Notes: generated by a model not told the origin, from the letters alone. 64,000 nucleotides of DNA from Legionella sp. (GCA_030680075.1 JAUXWR010000025.1:1-64000), one strand, 5' to 3'; shown: positions 28,373 through 38,268, counted from the stretch's first letter. Translations and numbers: made by a program.

Positions 28373-29956
28373 ATGATTCACGCCTCATCAATTACCAAAT
28401 GGGATTTTTTTTCTGAATCAATACAACGTGTTCCCTACTTGCGTTATTTTTTCTTTGGCCTGCTCTTGCCTTTTGGTTTTTCACCCTTTCATTTCCCAGG
28501 CTTGACCCTGTTGGGTTTGGCATTATTTTATAGAAGCTTAACGAGCGCTCAAGACAAATCTCCTTTTTTAGCAGGACTTACATTTGGTTTAGGCTATTTT
28601 GGTTTAGGGGTTTCCTGGATATACATCAGTATTCATGAATACGGGCATTTGCATGGCATAATTGCAGCGCTCATCACCCTGATGTTTGTCCTTTATCTGG
28701 CAATCTTTCCGGCCTTGACTGCGGTAATTTTCTCACGCCTCGCCTGCAAACCCCACCGTATCTATTCCTGTTTATTATTTAGTGCCATCTGGATTGGTTG
28801 TGAATATTTACGCGCTATTTTTTTTAGTGGATTTCCGTGGTTATTAGTGGGTTTTGGGCAATTTGATACGCCATTAAAATTCCTACTTCCGGTAATTGGT
28901 GTATTTGGTGTCGGATTTATCACCTGTTTTGCTGCAACACTTCTTGGCAGCAGCACAAATAAGGCCGGGTCAAAGCGTTATTTTTATCTAATAATGTTTG
29001 TAGCCGTTATTTTATTTCCCCTCCTTTTTAAAACCGTTACCTGGGGAGAGAAAGACGCCCAGGGTATTTCGGTGGGAATTATTCAAGCCAATTTATCCAT
29101 GCGCGATAAATGGGATGAAAATCTTTTTTGGCAATTATTGGAGCTCTATCATCGTGACACAGAAAAACTCCTTGGAACCCAATTAATTGTTTTACCCGAA
29201 TCCGCTTTTCCCTTGCCGGCAACCTACATTAGTGATTTTCTGAGTGACTTGCATAAACAGGCAAAAAAAGCAGGCAGCGCCATATTACTAGGGATCCCCG
29301 AGCCTGCGACAATTGATGAAGCTTATTATTTTAATACGTTAATGACCATCGGAAAGGCAAAAGGCTCCTACATCAAACAACATTTAGTGCCTTTTGGAGA
29401 GTACATCCCCGAACCCTTCCTTCGCGCAAGTAACTGGCTTGGCATTCCTGAAGCCAATTTAAAGCCGGGTAAAAATAATCAGGAACTAATTAAAGTTCAG
29501 CACCACCCCATCGCTTCATTGATTTGTTATGAATTAGGCTATGGAAATTTATTACGTCAACAATTACCTGCCGCTCACTGGATTGTGTCAATCAGTGATG
29601 ACGGCTGGTTTGGGCATTCGCTTGCGATGTATCAACAACAACAAATGGCGCAAGTCCTTTCGATGGAAACGGCGCGCTATCAAGTGGTAGCCAATAATGA
29701 CGGCCTATCATCAGTAATTAATACTGAAGGCGAAATTGAAGCCTCTTTACCCGCTTTTGACGCCGGTATTTTAAAAGCAACCCTTTTTCCGGCAACAGGC
29801 CAAACCCCTTGGGTTTTATTTGGAGATTGGCCCATACTCCTCTTTTCCTTGCTTCTTATAGTGATTTCTGTGACTTATAGATGTTTAATGTTGAAAGACC
29901 GCAAACAATCTATTGCTGCGAAAGACAAGAGGCGCTATCCTTACCACCCTCGTTGA
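28373..29956 (+). CDS. lnt: Apolipoprotein N-acyltransferase Lnt
   Basis: Inner-membrane enzyme that adds the third acyl chain to the N-terminal cysteine of lipoproteins, the step before Lol sorting. About six N-terminal hydrophobic segments (residues 20-215) are followed by a periplasmic nitrilase-like domain (about 230-490) with VLPESAFPLP (catalytic Glu), the GSYIKQHLVPFGEYIP stretch and SLICYELGYG (catalytic Cys), then a last membrane segment (WPILLFSLLLIVISVTY). The length, 527 residues, is close to E. coli Lnt (512). It is the first gene of the cluster running to nadD, 16 bases before leuS. Confidence 0.95.
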   Translation: MIHASSITKWDFFSESIQRVPYLRYFFFGLLLPFGFSPFHFPGLTLLGLALFYRSLTSAQDKSPFLAGLTFGLGYFGLGVSWIYISIHEYGHLHGIIAALITLMFVLYLAIFPALTAVIFSRLACKPHRIYSCLLFSAIWIGCEYLRAIFFSGFPWLLVGFGQFDTPLKFLLPVIGVFGVGFITCFAATLLGSSTNKAGSKRYFYLIMFVAVILFPLLFKTVTWGEKDAQGISVGIIQANLSMRDKWDENLFWQLLELYHRDTEKLLGTQLIVLPESAFPLPATYISDFLSDLHKQAKKAGSAILLGIPEPATIDEAYYFNTLMTIGKAKGSYIKQHLVPFGEYIPEPFLRASNWLGIPEANLKPGKNNQELIKVQHHPIASLICYELGYGNLLRQQLPAAHWIVSISDDGWFGHSLAMYQQQQMAQVLSMETARYQVVANNDGLSSVINTEGEIEASLPAFDAGILKATLFPATGQTPWVLFGDWPILLFSLLLIVISVTYRCLMLKDRKQSIAAKDKRRYPYHPR

Positions 29957-29972
29957 ATACAACTTATAAACT

Positions 29973-32447
29973 ATGGATATTAGCTATAAACCCCAAGAAG
30001 TCGAAGAGCAAGCCCAGCAATACTGGGTTAAGAAACAATGTTTTAATGTCACTGAAGACTTAAACAAAGAAAAGTTTTATTGCTTATCCATGTTTCCATA
30101 CCCTAGTGGCACCTTGCACATGGGGCATGTTCGCAATTATACCATTGGCGACGTGATTGCCCGCTATCAAAGGGCTTTAGGAAAAAATGTATTGCAACCC
30201 ATCGGTTGGGACGCATTCGGGTTGCCCGCAGAAAATGCCGCGATAAAGCATGGCATTCATCCCGCCGAATGGACAAAGAAAAATATCGCCGCCATGAAAG
30301 AGCAATTTCTTCGCCTGGGAAATGCTTACGACTGGAAACGGGAGTTTGCTACCTGTGACGCCGATTACTATCGTTGGGAACAATGGTTTTTTATAAAATT
30401 ATACGAGAAAGGTCTCGTTTATAAAAAAAATGCCGTCGTTAACTGGGATCCAGTCGATGAAACCGTTCTGGCTAATGAACAAGTCGTTGATGGTCGAGGA
30501 TGGCGTTCAGGTGCATTAGTTGAGCGTCGTGAAATATCCCAATGGTTTATTAAAATCACGGCTTATGCTGATGAATTATTGCGTGATCTCGATACGTTGA
30601 CCGAGTGGCCCGCAAAAGTTAAACAAATGCAACGTAACTGGATTGGTCGCTCGGAAGGCTGTGAGATAAGCTTTAAAGTTCATGATGTTGCAAAAAGGCT
30701 TAAAATTTATACCACCCGTCCCGATACGCTAATGGGTGTTACTTATCTTGCTGTAGCACCGGATCACCCTTTAGCAAAAGAAGCCGCACGCCATAACAGC
30801 GACGTCAAGGAATTTATTGACAGCTGCCAGGGCGTGCGCATGGCGGAAGCTGATCTGGCCACCATGGAAAAACGGGGTATAAATACCGGCTATGTTGCCA
30901 TTCACCCTGTTACCGGCAAGGATATTCCTGTGTGGGTTGCCAACTTTGTACTGATGCAATACGGCTCAGGCGCTGTAATGGCGGTTCCAGCGCACGATCA
31001 GCGTGACTGGGAGTTTGCTACAAAATATAAACTGCCGATTGAACAAGTCATTAAACCCGTGGCACCTGCTTCGCATGATTTTTCCAAATCCGCATTTACG
31101 GGCGAAGGTGTGTTAATTAATTCAGGCGAATTTGATGAGTTAGCATCTCCCCTTGCCATGAAAGCAATTGCTGAATACCTTGAAGCACATGATCAAGGCA
31201 AAGTATCCATCAATTATCGTCTTCGCGACTGGGGAGTATCCCGCCAGCGCTATTGGGGAACGCCAATTCCCATGATTCATTGTGAGGATTGCGGTATTGT
31301 TCCTGTACCGGAGAGCGATTTGCCTGTCACTCTCCCTGATGATATTGAACTGACAGGTAGCGGCTCGCCATTAGCCAAAAACAACCAGTTTGCCCACGTA
31401 CCATGCCCCAAATGCGGGCAAGATGCAACCAGAGAAACAGACACATTTGATACCTTTGTTGAATCTTCCTGGTATTACGCCCGGTTCTGCTGTAAAGGCC
31501 AGGACAATGCCATGCTTGATGATCGTGCCAAATACTGGACTCCTGTTGATCAATATATTGGCGGTATAGAACATGCCGTAATGCACCTGCTTTACGCACG
31601 CTTCTTTCATAAACTTATGCGTGATGAGGGTCTGGTAAATTCCGATGAACCTTTCAAGGCTCTTTTAACGCAAGGTATGGTGTTGAAAGATGGCCATAAA
31701 ATGTCGAAGTCGTTAGGCAATGTGGTTGACCCTAATCACCTCATCGACACCTATGGTGCGGATACGGCACGGCTATTTATAATGTTTGCAGCCCCACCTG
31801 AACATTCACTGGAATGGTCGGATGCAGCCGTTGAAGGAGCACACCGTTTCTTAAAACGAATATGGGCATTTGCTTATCAGCATCAACAACTCTTAAAAGA
31901 TACCAATGAGGCGAAAGCCGATGGCAACGGTAACATTGACTGGCAGCACGCCGAGTCAAGGCTTAAAAAGTCGCGCCTTGTTGTGAATCAAATTCTGATG
32001 CAAGCACTTACGGATTATGAGCGGCATCAATTTAACACGGTCGTTTCAAGTTGTATGAAGCTTTTTAATGAATTGTCCAATTACGAAATTGAAACGGAAG
32101 CAGACAACTTTTTCATTAATTCAGGCATGAGTATTTTGCTTCGCTTATTAGCCCCTATAACACCCCATATTTGTCACCATTTATGGCTGCAATTAGGTTA
32201 TGACAAGATTATTATTGACGCCTCTTGGCCAAAAGTTGATAAGAGCGCTCTCAAATGTGATGAGGTTGACTTTGTTGTCCAGGTTAATGGTAAATTAAGA
32301 GCTCAATTTACCGCCGATATTGAAACGCCAGAAAATGAACTGCTTGAATTGGCAAAACAGCACGCGGGTTCTTTTATTGAGGGTAAAACCATTGTCAAAT
32401 CAATAGTGGTAAGCCATCGCAAACTCATTAATCTGGTCGTTAATTAA
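29973..32447 (+). CDS. leuS: Leucyl-tRNA synthetase
   Basis: Class I aminoacyl-tRNA synthetase charging tRNA-Leu. The HIGH motif appears as HMGH (residues 49-52, in [20 protein letters not shown]), and KMSKS is exact ([14 protein letters not shown]). The CP1 editing domain lies between ([20 protein letters not shown]), with a zinc-like CEDCG...CPKCG pair and the C-terminal anticodon-binding region. At 824 residues it is slightly shorter than the E. coli enzyme (860). Its last base overlaps the lptE start codon (TAATG), so the two are coupled. Confidence 0.97.
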   Translation: MDISYKPQEVEEQAQQYWVKKQCFNVTEDLNKEKFYCLSMFPYPSGTLHMGHVRNYTIGDVIARYQRALGKNVLQPIGWDAFGLPAENAAIKHGIHPAEWTKKNIAAMKEQFLRLGNAYDWKREFATCDADYYRWEQWFFIKLYEKGLVYKKNAVVNWDPVDETVLANEQVVDGRGWRSGALVERREISQWFIKITAYADELLRDLDTLTEWPAKVKQMQRNWIGRSEGCEISFKVHDVAKRLKIYTTRPDTLMGVTYLAVAPDHPLAKEAARHNSDVKEFIDSCQGVRMAEADLATMEKRGINTGYVAIHPVTGKDIPVWVANFVLMQYGSGAVMAVPAHDQRDWEFATKYKLPIEQVIKPVAPASHDFSKSAFTGEGVLINSGEFDELASPLAMKAIAEYLEAHDQGKVSINYRLRDWGVSRQRYWGTPIPMIHCEDCGIVPVPESDLPVTLPDDIELTGSGSPLAKNNQFAHVPCPKCGQDATRETDTFDTFVESSWYYARFCCKGQDNAMLDDRAKYWTPVDQYIGGIEHAVMHLLYARFFHKLMRDEGLVNSDEPFKALLTQGMVLKDGHKMSKSLGNVVDPNHLIDTYGADTARLFIMFAAPPEHSLEWSDAAVEGAHRFLKRIWAFAYQHQQLLKDTNEAKADGNGNIDWQHAESRLKKSRLVVNQILMQALTDYERHQFNTVVSSCMKLFNELSNYEIETEADNFFINSGMSILLRLLAPITPHICHHLWLQLGYDKIIIDASWPKVDKSALKCDEVDFVVQVNGKLRAQFTADIETPENELLELAKQHAGSFIEGKTIVKSIVVSHRKLINLVVN

Positions 32448-32944
32448 TGTTTAAGCGACTCGCCATATTCTTTATGGTTATCTGCATTACTGGTTGTGGA
32501 TTTAAGCTGCGCGGTTTGGCCGATATGCCTGCGTGGCTTAATAATATTGCTATTATTGTGCAGGAAGCACATCGAGATCTAGTCCCCATGCTTAAAGACC
32601 AGCTTGAAGGATACGGTGTACGTATTATTCCAGACCCCGCTCATGCTGATTATTTGTTGATTATTGAAAACGACAATACTCAACAACAAATTACCAGCAT
32701 CAGTGCAAGTACGACTCCGCGTCAATACCAGATAATTTATACTGTTCATTTTTCTCTAATTAGTAAACTTACCGGTAAACCCATTATTTCATCGGCCCAT
32801 GTTTTGGTAACAAGACAACTTACCGTTAATAATGACCGAATTTTAGGGTCTGACTCAGAAGGCTCGACAATACATACTGAAATGCGTCGTGATGCGGTAA
32901 TGCAAATAATTAACCGTATAAGTCGTAAGGCGACATTACAGTAA
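32447..32944 (+). CDS. lptE: LPS-assembly lipoprotein LptE (RlpB)
   Basis: Outer-membrane lipoprotein that plugs and chaperones LptD during LPS insertion. It has a lipoprotein signal [17 protein letters not shown] with the lipobox cysteine at residue 17, followed by GFKLRGLADMPAWLNNIAI, the typical start of mature LptE. Length is 165 residues. Position between leuS and holA is conserved in gammaproteobacteria and supports the call. Translation is coupled to leuS by a one-base overlap. Confidence 0.93.
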   Translation: MFKRLAIFFMVICITGCGFKLRGLADMPAWLNNIAIIVQEAHRDLVPMLKDQLEGYGVRIIPDPAHADYLLIIENDNTQQQITSISASTTPRQYQIIYTVHFSLISKLTGKPIISSAHVLVTRQLTVNNDRILGSDSEGSTIHTEMRRDAVMQIINRISRKATLQ

Positions 32945-32992
32945 AAGAGCCAGGCCTAAAAGCAACATGACCTCACATGGCGTGATACTACT

Positions 32993-34003
32993 ATGCTTAT
33001 TAAACATTCTGATCTGGATTTTCACCCGGGGAAAAAATTACCCGCTGTCTTTTTTCTCGTTGGTCAGGAGTTTTTGCAGGTAAATAATCAAGCCAAAGCC
33101 ATTAAATCAAGTTGGCAACAAAATAACAGTGATGTTGATTTAAAAATTGTCCACATCAATGCGGCTTCTGATTGGCTTATCCTTGAACAAGAGGCGAATA
33201 GTTACTCTTTATTTTCCTCCACCGTTTTAATTGATGCCCGCTATGAAAAAAAGACGCTTGATGCCACGGGAAAAGCAGTCCTGGAGCGTTACCTGAAACA
33301 GGTTAATTCGCGCGCGCTTTTGATAATAAGAGCACCTCTCTTACCCCTAAAGCAGTTACAAACGGTGGTAAATAACGAATTGGTACAGGTAATTTATTCT
33401 AATCCGCCAACTAAAGCTGTCGTTTTACAATGGATTAATCTGCAACTTGGAAAAATTACCCTTAATTACGATAAACAAATTCCGGCCCTGATTCATCAAT
33501 ACAATGAAGGTAATTTGCTGGCTTCGGCTCAAGTTCTGGAAAAATTGGCATTAACCATCGACCCCAATGCGCCCTTAACACTTGAGGATGTTAAAGAGCA
33601 CCTCGTTAATCAATGTGACTATTCTCTATTTGAACTTGCGGATTCTTGCCTTATCGGTGATAGCGTTAAGGCCCTGCAGCTCCTGCGTCAGGCATCGGGG
33701 AATAAAACGGAACCTACGTTGATTTTGTGGCTACTGACACAAGAAATCCGCCTGTTAATGCAATTAGCTCAATCATCATCATTTAGAGATACCGCAAATC
33801 AATTAAAAATATGGTCCACGAGGATTAGTCTTTATCAAAGAGCCATTAAAAAACATAATCATGATTTCTTGCGTTCGTTACTGCACTATTGTTGTAAGCT
33901 TGATTTACAAATCAAGACAAGTCAAAGTAAGCAGATATGGCAATCATTTGAATTCATAGCGCTTTCATTATGTGCGGGTAAAGAGGTAGGCTATATTGGA
34001 TAA
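32993..34003 (+). CDS. holA: DNA polymerase III delta subunit HolA
   Basis: Clamp-loader subunit that opens the beta sliding clamp. The 336-residue protein has the HolA layout: an N-terminal AAA-like domain (PAVFFLVGQEFLQVNNQAKA, LIDARYEKKTLD), then helical domains with YNEGNLLASAQVLEKLAL, LFELADSCLIGDSVKAL and TLILWLLTQEIRLLMQL. Its end overlaps the TTG start of nadD by eight bases. The leuS-lptE-holA-nadD order is a classic gammaproteobacterial arrangement. Confidence 0.95.
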   Translation: MLIKHSDLDFHPGKKLPAVFFLVGQEFLQVNNQAKAIKSSWQQNNSDVDLKIVHINAASDWLILEQEANSYSLFSSTVLIDARYEKKTLDATGKAVLERYLKQVNSRALLIIRAPLLPLKQLQTVVNNELVQVIYSNPPTKAVVLQWINLQLGKITLNYDKQIPALIHQYNEGNLLASAQVLEKLALTIDPNAPLTLEDVKEHLVNQCDYSLFELADSCLIGDSVKALQLLRQASGNKTEPTLILWLLTQEIRLLMQLAQSSSFRDTANQLKIWSTRISLYQRAIKKHNHDFLRSLLHYCCKLDLQIKTSQSKQIWQSFEFIALSLCAGKEVGYIG

Positions 34004-34649
34004 TTTACTAATCTTTGGGGGGACATTTGACCCTGTTCACAATGGGCACATTAATACCGCCATTGCTATCCAAAAACACTTTAATTTTGATCATTTTATC
34101 TTTTTGCCCTGTAAGATTCCATTATTAAAAAATGATTCAATAGCATCGCCCGAAGAGCGCCTTGCCATGCTCAATTTAGCCATAGAAGAGCACCCCTCCT
34201 ATCACTTTGAAATTGATACAAGGGAAATGACGCGCCACACCCCTTCTTACATGGTGACCACTCTGGAAGATTATCGCCAGGAAAAAGGTAATGGGGTGTC
34301 TATTACGCTTTTGATGGGTGCCGATACATTTGAACAATTGCACCGCTGGTATAAGTGGGAAAGGCTATTGCAATTAGCAAATATTCTAGTCATAGAGCGA
34401 CCCGGCTCGCACGATATACCCCCCATATTAGCGGCTACACTTCAAAAGCACGAAACAGCGGATAAAATGGCAATTATTAACCGTACTAACGGATTAATTT
34501 ATCGTTTTAACGCAGGCCTGTATGACGAGTCATCCACCTCTATCCGCCAGCAATTGAGCGAAAATCAAAGCGTTTCGCTATCCTTGCCTAAAGCTATCGC
34601 CGATTATATCACCACGAATAATGTGTACGGTCGCTCCCAGCGATTTTGA
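33996..34649 (+). CDS. nadD: Nicotinate-mononucleotide adenylyltransferase NadD
   Basis: Transfers AMP from ATP to nicotinate mononucleotide in NAD synthesis. The nucleotidyltransferase motif GGTFDPVHNGH (residues 8-18) and the C-terminal SSTSIRQQL (the ISSTxIR motif) are both visible. The start is a TTG at 33996-33998, preceded by AGAGGTAGG and overlapping holA; no ATG precedes the conserved LLIFGGTFDP. At 217 residues the length is normal. The ribosome-silencing factor gene that often follows nadD is absent; a repeat island comes next instead. Confidence 0.95.
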   Translation: MDNLLIFGGTFDPVHNGHINTAIAIQKHFNFDHFIFLPCKIPLLKNDSIASPEERLAMLNLAIEEHPSYHFEIDTREMTRHTPSYMVTTLEDYRQEKGNGVSITLLMGADTFEQLHRWYKWERLLQLANILVIERPGSHDIPPILAATLQKHETADKMAIINRTNGLIYRFNAGLYDESSTSIRQQLSENQSVSLSLPKAIADYITTNNVYGRSQRF

Positions 34650-34744
34650 GAACTATAAAATTTTTGTTGACCGAATTAAGAAATTTTTATTTAAAAAAAT
34701 AATATCGTCAATTAGCTGGGAGCTGGCCGGTCAGTTTTGAAGTT

Positions 34745-34844
34745 GTAGGGTGGGCAAAGGAGCTTGCGACGTGCCCACCAATGGAGCCTCACCATTGGCG
34801 CCTTGAACTGGTGGACACGTCGCAAGCTCCTTTGTCCACCCTAC
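34745..34844. repeat. Palindromic repeat family B, variant, copy 1
   Basis: Inverted repeat with 36-nt arms at 34745-34780 and 34809-34844 (34 of 36 positions pair), with a smaller hairpin (CAATGG...CCATTG) in the loop. The arms share GTAGGGTGGGCAAAG and GCGACGTGCCCACC with the family at 6890-7357 but differ in the middle (AGCTTGC instead of GCGATA). It lies in the 434-base gap 34650-35083, which holds no gene; bases 34650-34744 show nothing recognisable. Confidence 0.85.
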
Positions 34845-34947
34845 TCCATGGAGCGGTTTTTTTTTATACCAGGAACTGTCTTTCCAGAAAGTGGTAGATT
34901 TCCTATCAAAATAAACGAGCAAATTATTGGTAGGATAGGCGTTAGTC

Positions 34948-35047
34948 GTAGGGTGGGCAAAGGAGCTTGCGACGTGCCCACCAACGGAGCCTCACCATTG
35001 GCGCATTGAACTGGTGGACACGTCGCAAGCTCCTTTGTCCACCCTAC
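34948..35047. repeat. Palindromic repeat family B, variant, copy 2
   Basis: Tandem partner of the previous copy at an offset of exactly 203 bases. Arms are at 34948-34983 and 35012-35047, and the near-identity continues about 20 bases past the right arm (CCATGGAGCGGTT). It ends about 35 bases before the stop of the L,D-transpeptidase gene. The open frames crossing both copies are repeat-derived. Confidence 0.85.
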
Positions 35048-35083
35048 TCCATGGAGCGGTTATTTTTATACCTAGAAGACATA

Positions 35084-35776
35084 TTACCTGGTTATATAAA
35101 TATACGGGTGCTGCCTTTTATCAAGCCAATGAAGGATAGCGGATAAATGCTGCTCATCCATCGCAATGCATCCCCAGGTGGGCGCATTTGCAGCGCGCCA
35201 GAGATGCATAAAAATGGCACTTCCGGCTCCAGCGATCGTTGGATTCATATTATAATTTATCACGGCCCCCATGTTATAAGGCTCAATTAACATGGCCTCA
35301 TAGCTTTTAGCATCTGTCTTGCCAATTACCCAGCGGTTATAATCTTTACTCATCACATCATCCACAAATTTATCATCGCGGGTAATGTATTTATAATCCA
35401 TTTTAAGGGCCATTGCCTCGGTGCCAAAAACCTCTCCAAATGGGTATAAGCCTATTGGGGTTTTGCGATCGCCTTCTTTCTTTTCGCCAACCAGAGCAAT
35501 ACCCTCTTTGCCAATCACGCCAGGGAAAGTTGGCATTAAAACGCGTATCCATTGCTTGTCGTGATATTGACAGGCCGTAATTTCAGCTTTAAAGCCCCCA
35601 AGAGATTTAACCACGACAACCTGGGAGGTGGCGACTGGTGGATTTTGGCTCTGCAACAAAGACACAAGTTCGTTACAATTATCCGGCGTATCTTTATTGG
35701 GTTTAAAAATTAAAATAAAACTAATAATAACTACTGCTAATAACAAAGCACTGTATTTGGTTTTATTGGTTATCAT
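35084..35776 (-). CDS. L,D-transpeptidase (YkuD domain), membrane-anchored
   Basis: Periplasmic enzyme of the YkuD/ErfK fold that forms 3-3 peptidoglycan cross-links or attaches proteins to the wall. A single N-terminal membrane anchor (about residues 8-25) is followed by the YkuD domain with KTPIGLYPFG and the active-site region HLWRAANAPTWGCIAM, with His191 and nucleophile Cys203. The usual SxGC is TWGC here. The length is 230 residues. In Legionella, YkuD proteins include the enhanced-entry protein EnhA; a direct link cannot be made. It lies two bases after the NlpC/P60 gene, so both probably act on the wall together. Confidence 0.87.
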   Translation of the reverse strand: MITNKTKYSALLLAVVIISFILIFKPNKDTPDNCNELVSLLQSQNPPVATSQVVVVKSLGGFKAEITACQYHDKQWIRVLMPTFPGVIGKEGIALVGEKKEGDRKTPIGLYPFGEVFGTEAMALKMDYKYITRDDKFVDDVMSKDYNRWVIGKTDAKSYEAMLIEPYNMGAVINYNMNPTIAGAGSAIFMHLWRAANAPTWGCIAMDEQHLSAILHWLDKRQHPYIYITR

Positions 35777-35778
35777 AT

Positions 35779-37278
35779 TTATAGATTCGCGGCTCGAGTG
35801 GGTTTAGTGAAGTATTTGGTAAACCCTTGTGGGGAGGTGTATATTTTATCCAACTCATCGAGATAAACAAGCTTAAAAAAAGTTTTGGCTGCCAGGGAAT
35901 TAACATCCGGGTTTTCCGGGTATTGTTTTAGAAGCGGGAAAAAAAGTGACTGGCCGATTACATAACGCTTATCGTGGTTTGCAGGCGACAGCCCCCAAAC
36001 ATCTTGATAGGTAATAACTTGATTCTCATGATTTGCCCCCTCCATGTTTCCGACATACAACATCACATGCCCACCAATGTAGATAATTGTCAAAAGTGGA
36101 CGACCCTTTTCTTTTAATGTGTCCAGACGTTCATCAACCGTATTTTTGGTTAAATCCAATACAGAACCCCGCTCTGCCTGTTGGGCTGAATTTCGGGGTA
36201 ACCAAATGCCAAAAGGTGTAAATATACTTTTTAATTCCTGAGAGCAATCATTAAAAAAGAAAGCACCACCCCACCCGTACGCACGATTTTGTAATTGCTT
36301 AATAATCTTGACGATATTTTTTTTAGAAGCGGTAACCGGCATTAAGGCAGCGGCCTTATGACTAACTAGCCCAATATTAATAACGGCTTGATGGTGCTGA
36401 TTTTTTACCGGAATTAAAATAGAGGTGCTTGACTCATTACGGTCAGCAAGAGGAAAAACTGCACCGATATAGCCTGTGAATTGAAACTGATGTTGCTTAT
36501 CAACCACAGGGGCAGCTGTTTCAGTTATTGCCATAAGACCACTCTTGGCACGCTTTTGCCATTGACTTATAAAATCGTTGGACGCATAAGCAATATCACT
36601 ACTTTTAACCCAGGCGAAATAGGCATCAGGGGTTAACACCAATGCCCAGGCTTTATCCTGGGAAAGACTGACAACGTAGAGCGGTGTACCAACCCAGATA
36701 GCTGACTCTTGCAGGTTATCAAAAGGAAAGCCCTGACCTGCTATACTAAAGTGATAAAAATCTGGCGCCCCTTCAGGTAATGCCCGGGCAAAGGTATTCG
36801 TAACGGCAATGGCTCTGTTGTATTCGTTGAACTCACTTGCCTCAAGGGCCGGTAAATCCATATTCTGCTTAATAGACCGCAACCAGGTCTCATCATGTTC
36901 TTTAAAATTTTCCCCGTAATGTCGATTGACGGCGTCCTTGTTTTGATTATCAAAATCATCAACTATTTCCAATTCAACCTTTTTTATAAGGGGTAAAACC
37001 GAGGTCACCATTTGCTCACTCCATGGTGAAAGCCCCTTTGCATCGCTTGCGTAATAATAATTGTAGAATTGCTTTAATTGTGATGCCTGGTAGTCAGGTT
37101 TCAGTATGGGTGCTGTGTACTCTTTACTGTCAGCCGGTAAATAATCGTTACTATTTTGAGAATAAGCGCTGATTGAAAAATCATAAACTGGCACTTCCAC
37201 TGCCATAACTTCTGAAAAAGACAGAATCAAATATAGAAAAGTGACTAATATTATTCCATTAAAATGCCTACAAAACAT
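35779..37278 (-). CDS. SH3-domain NlpC/P60 peptidoglycan peptidase
   Basis: Exported cysteine peptidase predicted to cut peptide stems of peptidoglycan. After a signal segment (MFCRHFNGIILVTFLYLILS) come an N-terminal helical region, two SH3-like domains (about residues 190-310, including ESAIWVGTPLYVVSLSQDKA), and an NlpC/P60 domain with NRAYGWGGAFFFNDCSQEL (catalytic Cys) and GGHVMLYVGN (catalytic His). The longest frame reaches 37395 but overlaps the previous gene deeply. ATG 37276-37278, with GGAA about 9 nt upstream, gives 499 residues and an 11-base overlap; ATG 37305 is an alternative. It is probably co-transcribed with the small gene upstream and the L,D-transpeptidase downstream. Confidence 0.85.
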   Translation of the reverse strand: MFCRHFNGIILVTFLYLILSFSEVMAVEVPVYDFSISAYSQNSNDYLPADSKEYTAPILKPDYQASQLKQFYNYYYASDAKGLSPWSEQMVTSVLPLIKKVELEIVDDFDNQNKDAVNRHYGENFKEHDETWLRSIKQNMDLPALEASEFNEYNRAIAVTNTFARALPEGAPDFYHFSIAGQGFPFDNLQESAIWVGTPLYVVSLSQDKAWALVLTPDAYFAWVKSSDIAYASNDFISQWQKRAKSGLMAITETAAPVVDKQHQFQFTGYIGAVFPLADRNESSTSILIPVKNQHHQAVINIGLVSHKAAALMPVTASKKNIVKIIKQLQNRAYGWGGAFFFNDCSQELKSIFTPFGIWLPRNSAQQAERGSVLDLTKNTVDERLDTLKEKGRPLLTIIYIGGHVMLYVGNMEGANHENQVITYQDVWGLSPANHDKRYVIGQSLFFPLLKQYPENPDVNSLAAKTFFKLVYLDELDKIYTSPQGFTKYFTKPTRAANL

Positions 37279-37681
37279 TAGCAGGTTCCGGGATATAATA
37301 TTCATCAGACTCGTTAGTTTCCGAATCACATTCCTCAGGTTCCGAAACATAATCTGCTTGTTCAATTTTCGCTGAAAGAAGCGTGAAACCAGCACTGCTT
37401 CCCTTTGAAAAAAAATCGGGTGAAGGAGGCTGTGGTACGTTCAACATACGCTGATGCACTTTATGAAGCTGTTTATGCGTTTCAAGATCTTTTGGATAAT
37501 ATTTATTAGTATAAAGCTCCCCATTTTGGTATGCATTATAATAAAATACCTTTGCATTATATTTGCTTATCAATAAATCCAGAGAAGACTTCTCTCTATC
37601 AGATAAATGAGCTCTGCATTTAAGCAAATCAATTTCTTTTTCACGGCTTTTCAAGTATTTACGAGTAACAACTGTAATCAT
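37268..37681 (-). CDS. Small orphan protein with acidic C-terminal tail
   Basis: I do not recognise the family. The 137-residue protein (start ATG 37679-37681; a TTG four codons upstream is possible) has a basic N-terminal half and a Glu/Asp-rich tail (SEPEECDSETNESDEYY) ending in ANVL. It has no signal peptide or membrane segment. Its middle, SKYNAKVFYYN...GELYTNKYYPKDL, resembles YNAKYGEPFYANKYDLQ of the next small gene (37772-38086), so the two look like diverged tandem paralogues. The acidic end resembles the E-block of Dot/Icm effector signals, an inference only. It overlaps the NlpC/P60 gene by 11 bases. Confidence 0.65.
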   Translation of the reverse strand: MITVVTRKYLKSREKEIDLLKCRAHLSDREKSSLDLLISKYNAKVFYYNAYQNGELYTNKYYPKDLETHKQLHKVHQRMLNVPQPPSPDFFSKGSSAGFTLLSAKIEQADYVSEPEECDSETNESDEYYIPEPANVL

Positions 37682-37771
37682 AGATGAGCTCAAATTTCAA
37701 ATTGTTCTATTTTAAACCAATTACATTTTTTGCGCAATAAAATTTGAATTCTATGAATATTAATCAATCAG

Positions 37772-38086
37772 TTACGGTGAACAAGCTCGCCATGTAAAAA
37801 GAGCCTCCGGATTTCTATACGCTAAATAAAAAAAGCCTTGCGGTGAACGTTTAATCGGAGCATTGATAATTTCAGCGTCCCTTGCAACCTGTTGAAGATC
37901 ATATTTATTAGCATAAAATGGTTCACCGTATTTTGCATTATACAACGTAATAAACAAGGCATAATCGCTAATCTTTTCTTTCAAGGGAGGTTCTAAATCC
38001 AAAGATGCTGGGTCTCTGCCATTGAGTTTCTCATCAATTTCTGCGGCAAGACGTTTGATTATTACTAGTGCAAGTCTATCGCTCAT
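37772..38086 (-). CDS. Small orphan protein related to its neighbour
   Basis: An unrecognised protein of 104 residues, predicted mostly helical and soluble: MSDRLALVIIKRLAAEIDEK at the start and a shared YNAK...FYANKY motif (about residues 49-62) with the protein encoded at 37268-37681. The spacing between the shared blocks is shorter here. It has no signal peptide. The ATG at 38084-38086 follows a weak purine stretch. It is probably transcribed with the downstream genes, since the 90-base gap holds no clear terminator. Confidence 0.62.
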   Translation of the reverse strand: MSDRLALVIIKRLAAEIDEKLNGRDPASLDLEPPLKEKISDYALFITLYNAKYGEPFYANKYDLQQVARDAEIINAPIKRSPQGFFYLAYRNPEALFTWRACSP

Positions 38087-38268
38087 ATATAAACCTTGTT
38101 ATTAATAGGAAACAATCAAACAACTACTTCAAAGAGCATACAACTACTGGAGAGTACATCCTAAATCAAAATAATGAATATTTATACCTCCGTAGGCAAT
38201 AAAACAAAGAGTGTTTAATCCTCACGTACGATGGTAGTATTCACCAAAAAATTTAAGGTACTAATAAA

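Noticed and set aside
34764..35009. Open frames on both strands in the nadD to L,D-transpeptidase gap
   Set aside because: They are translations of the two tandem palindromes, without Shine-Dalgarno or family similarity.
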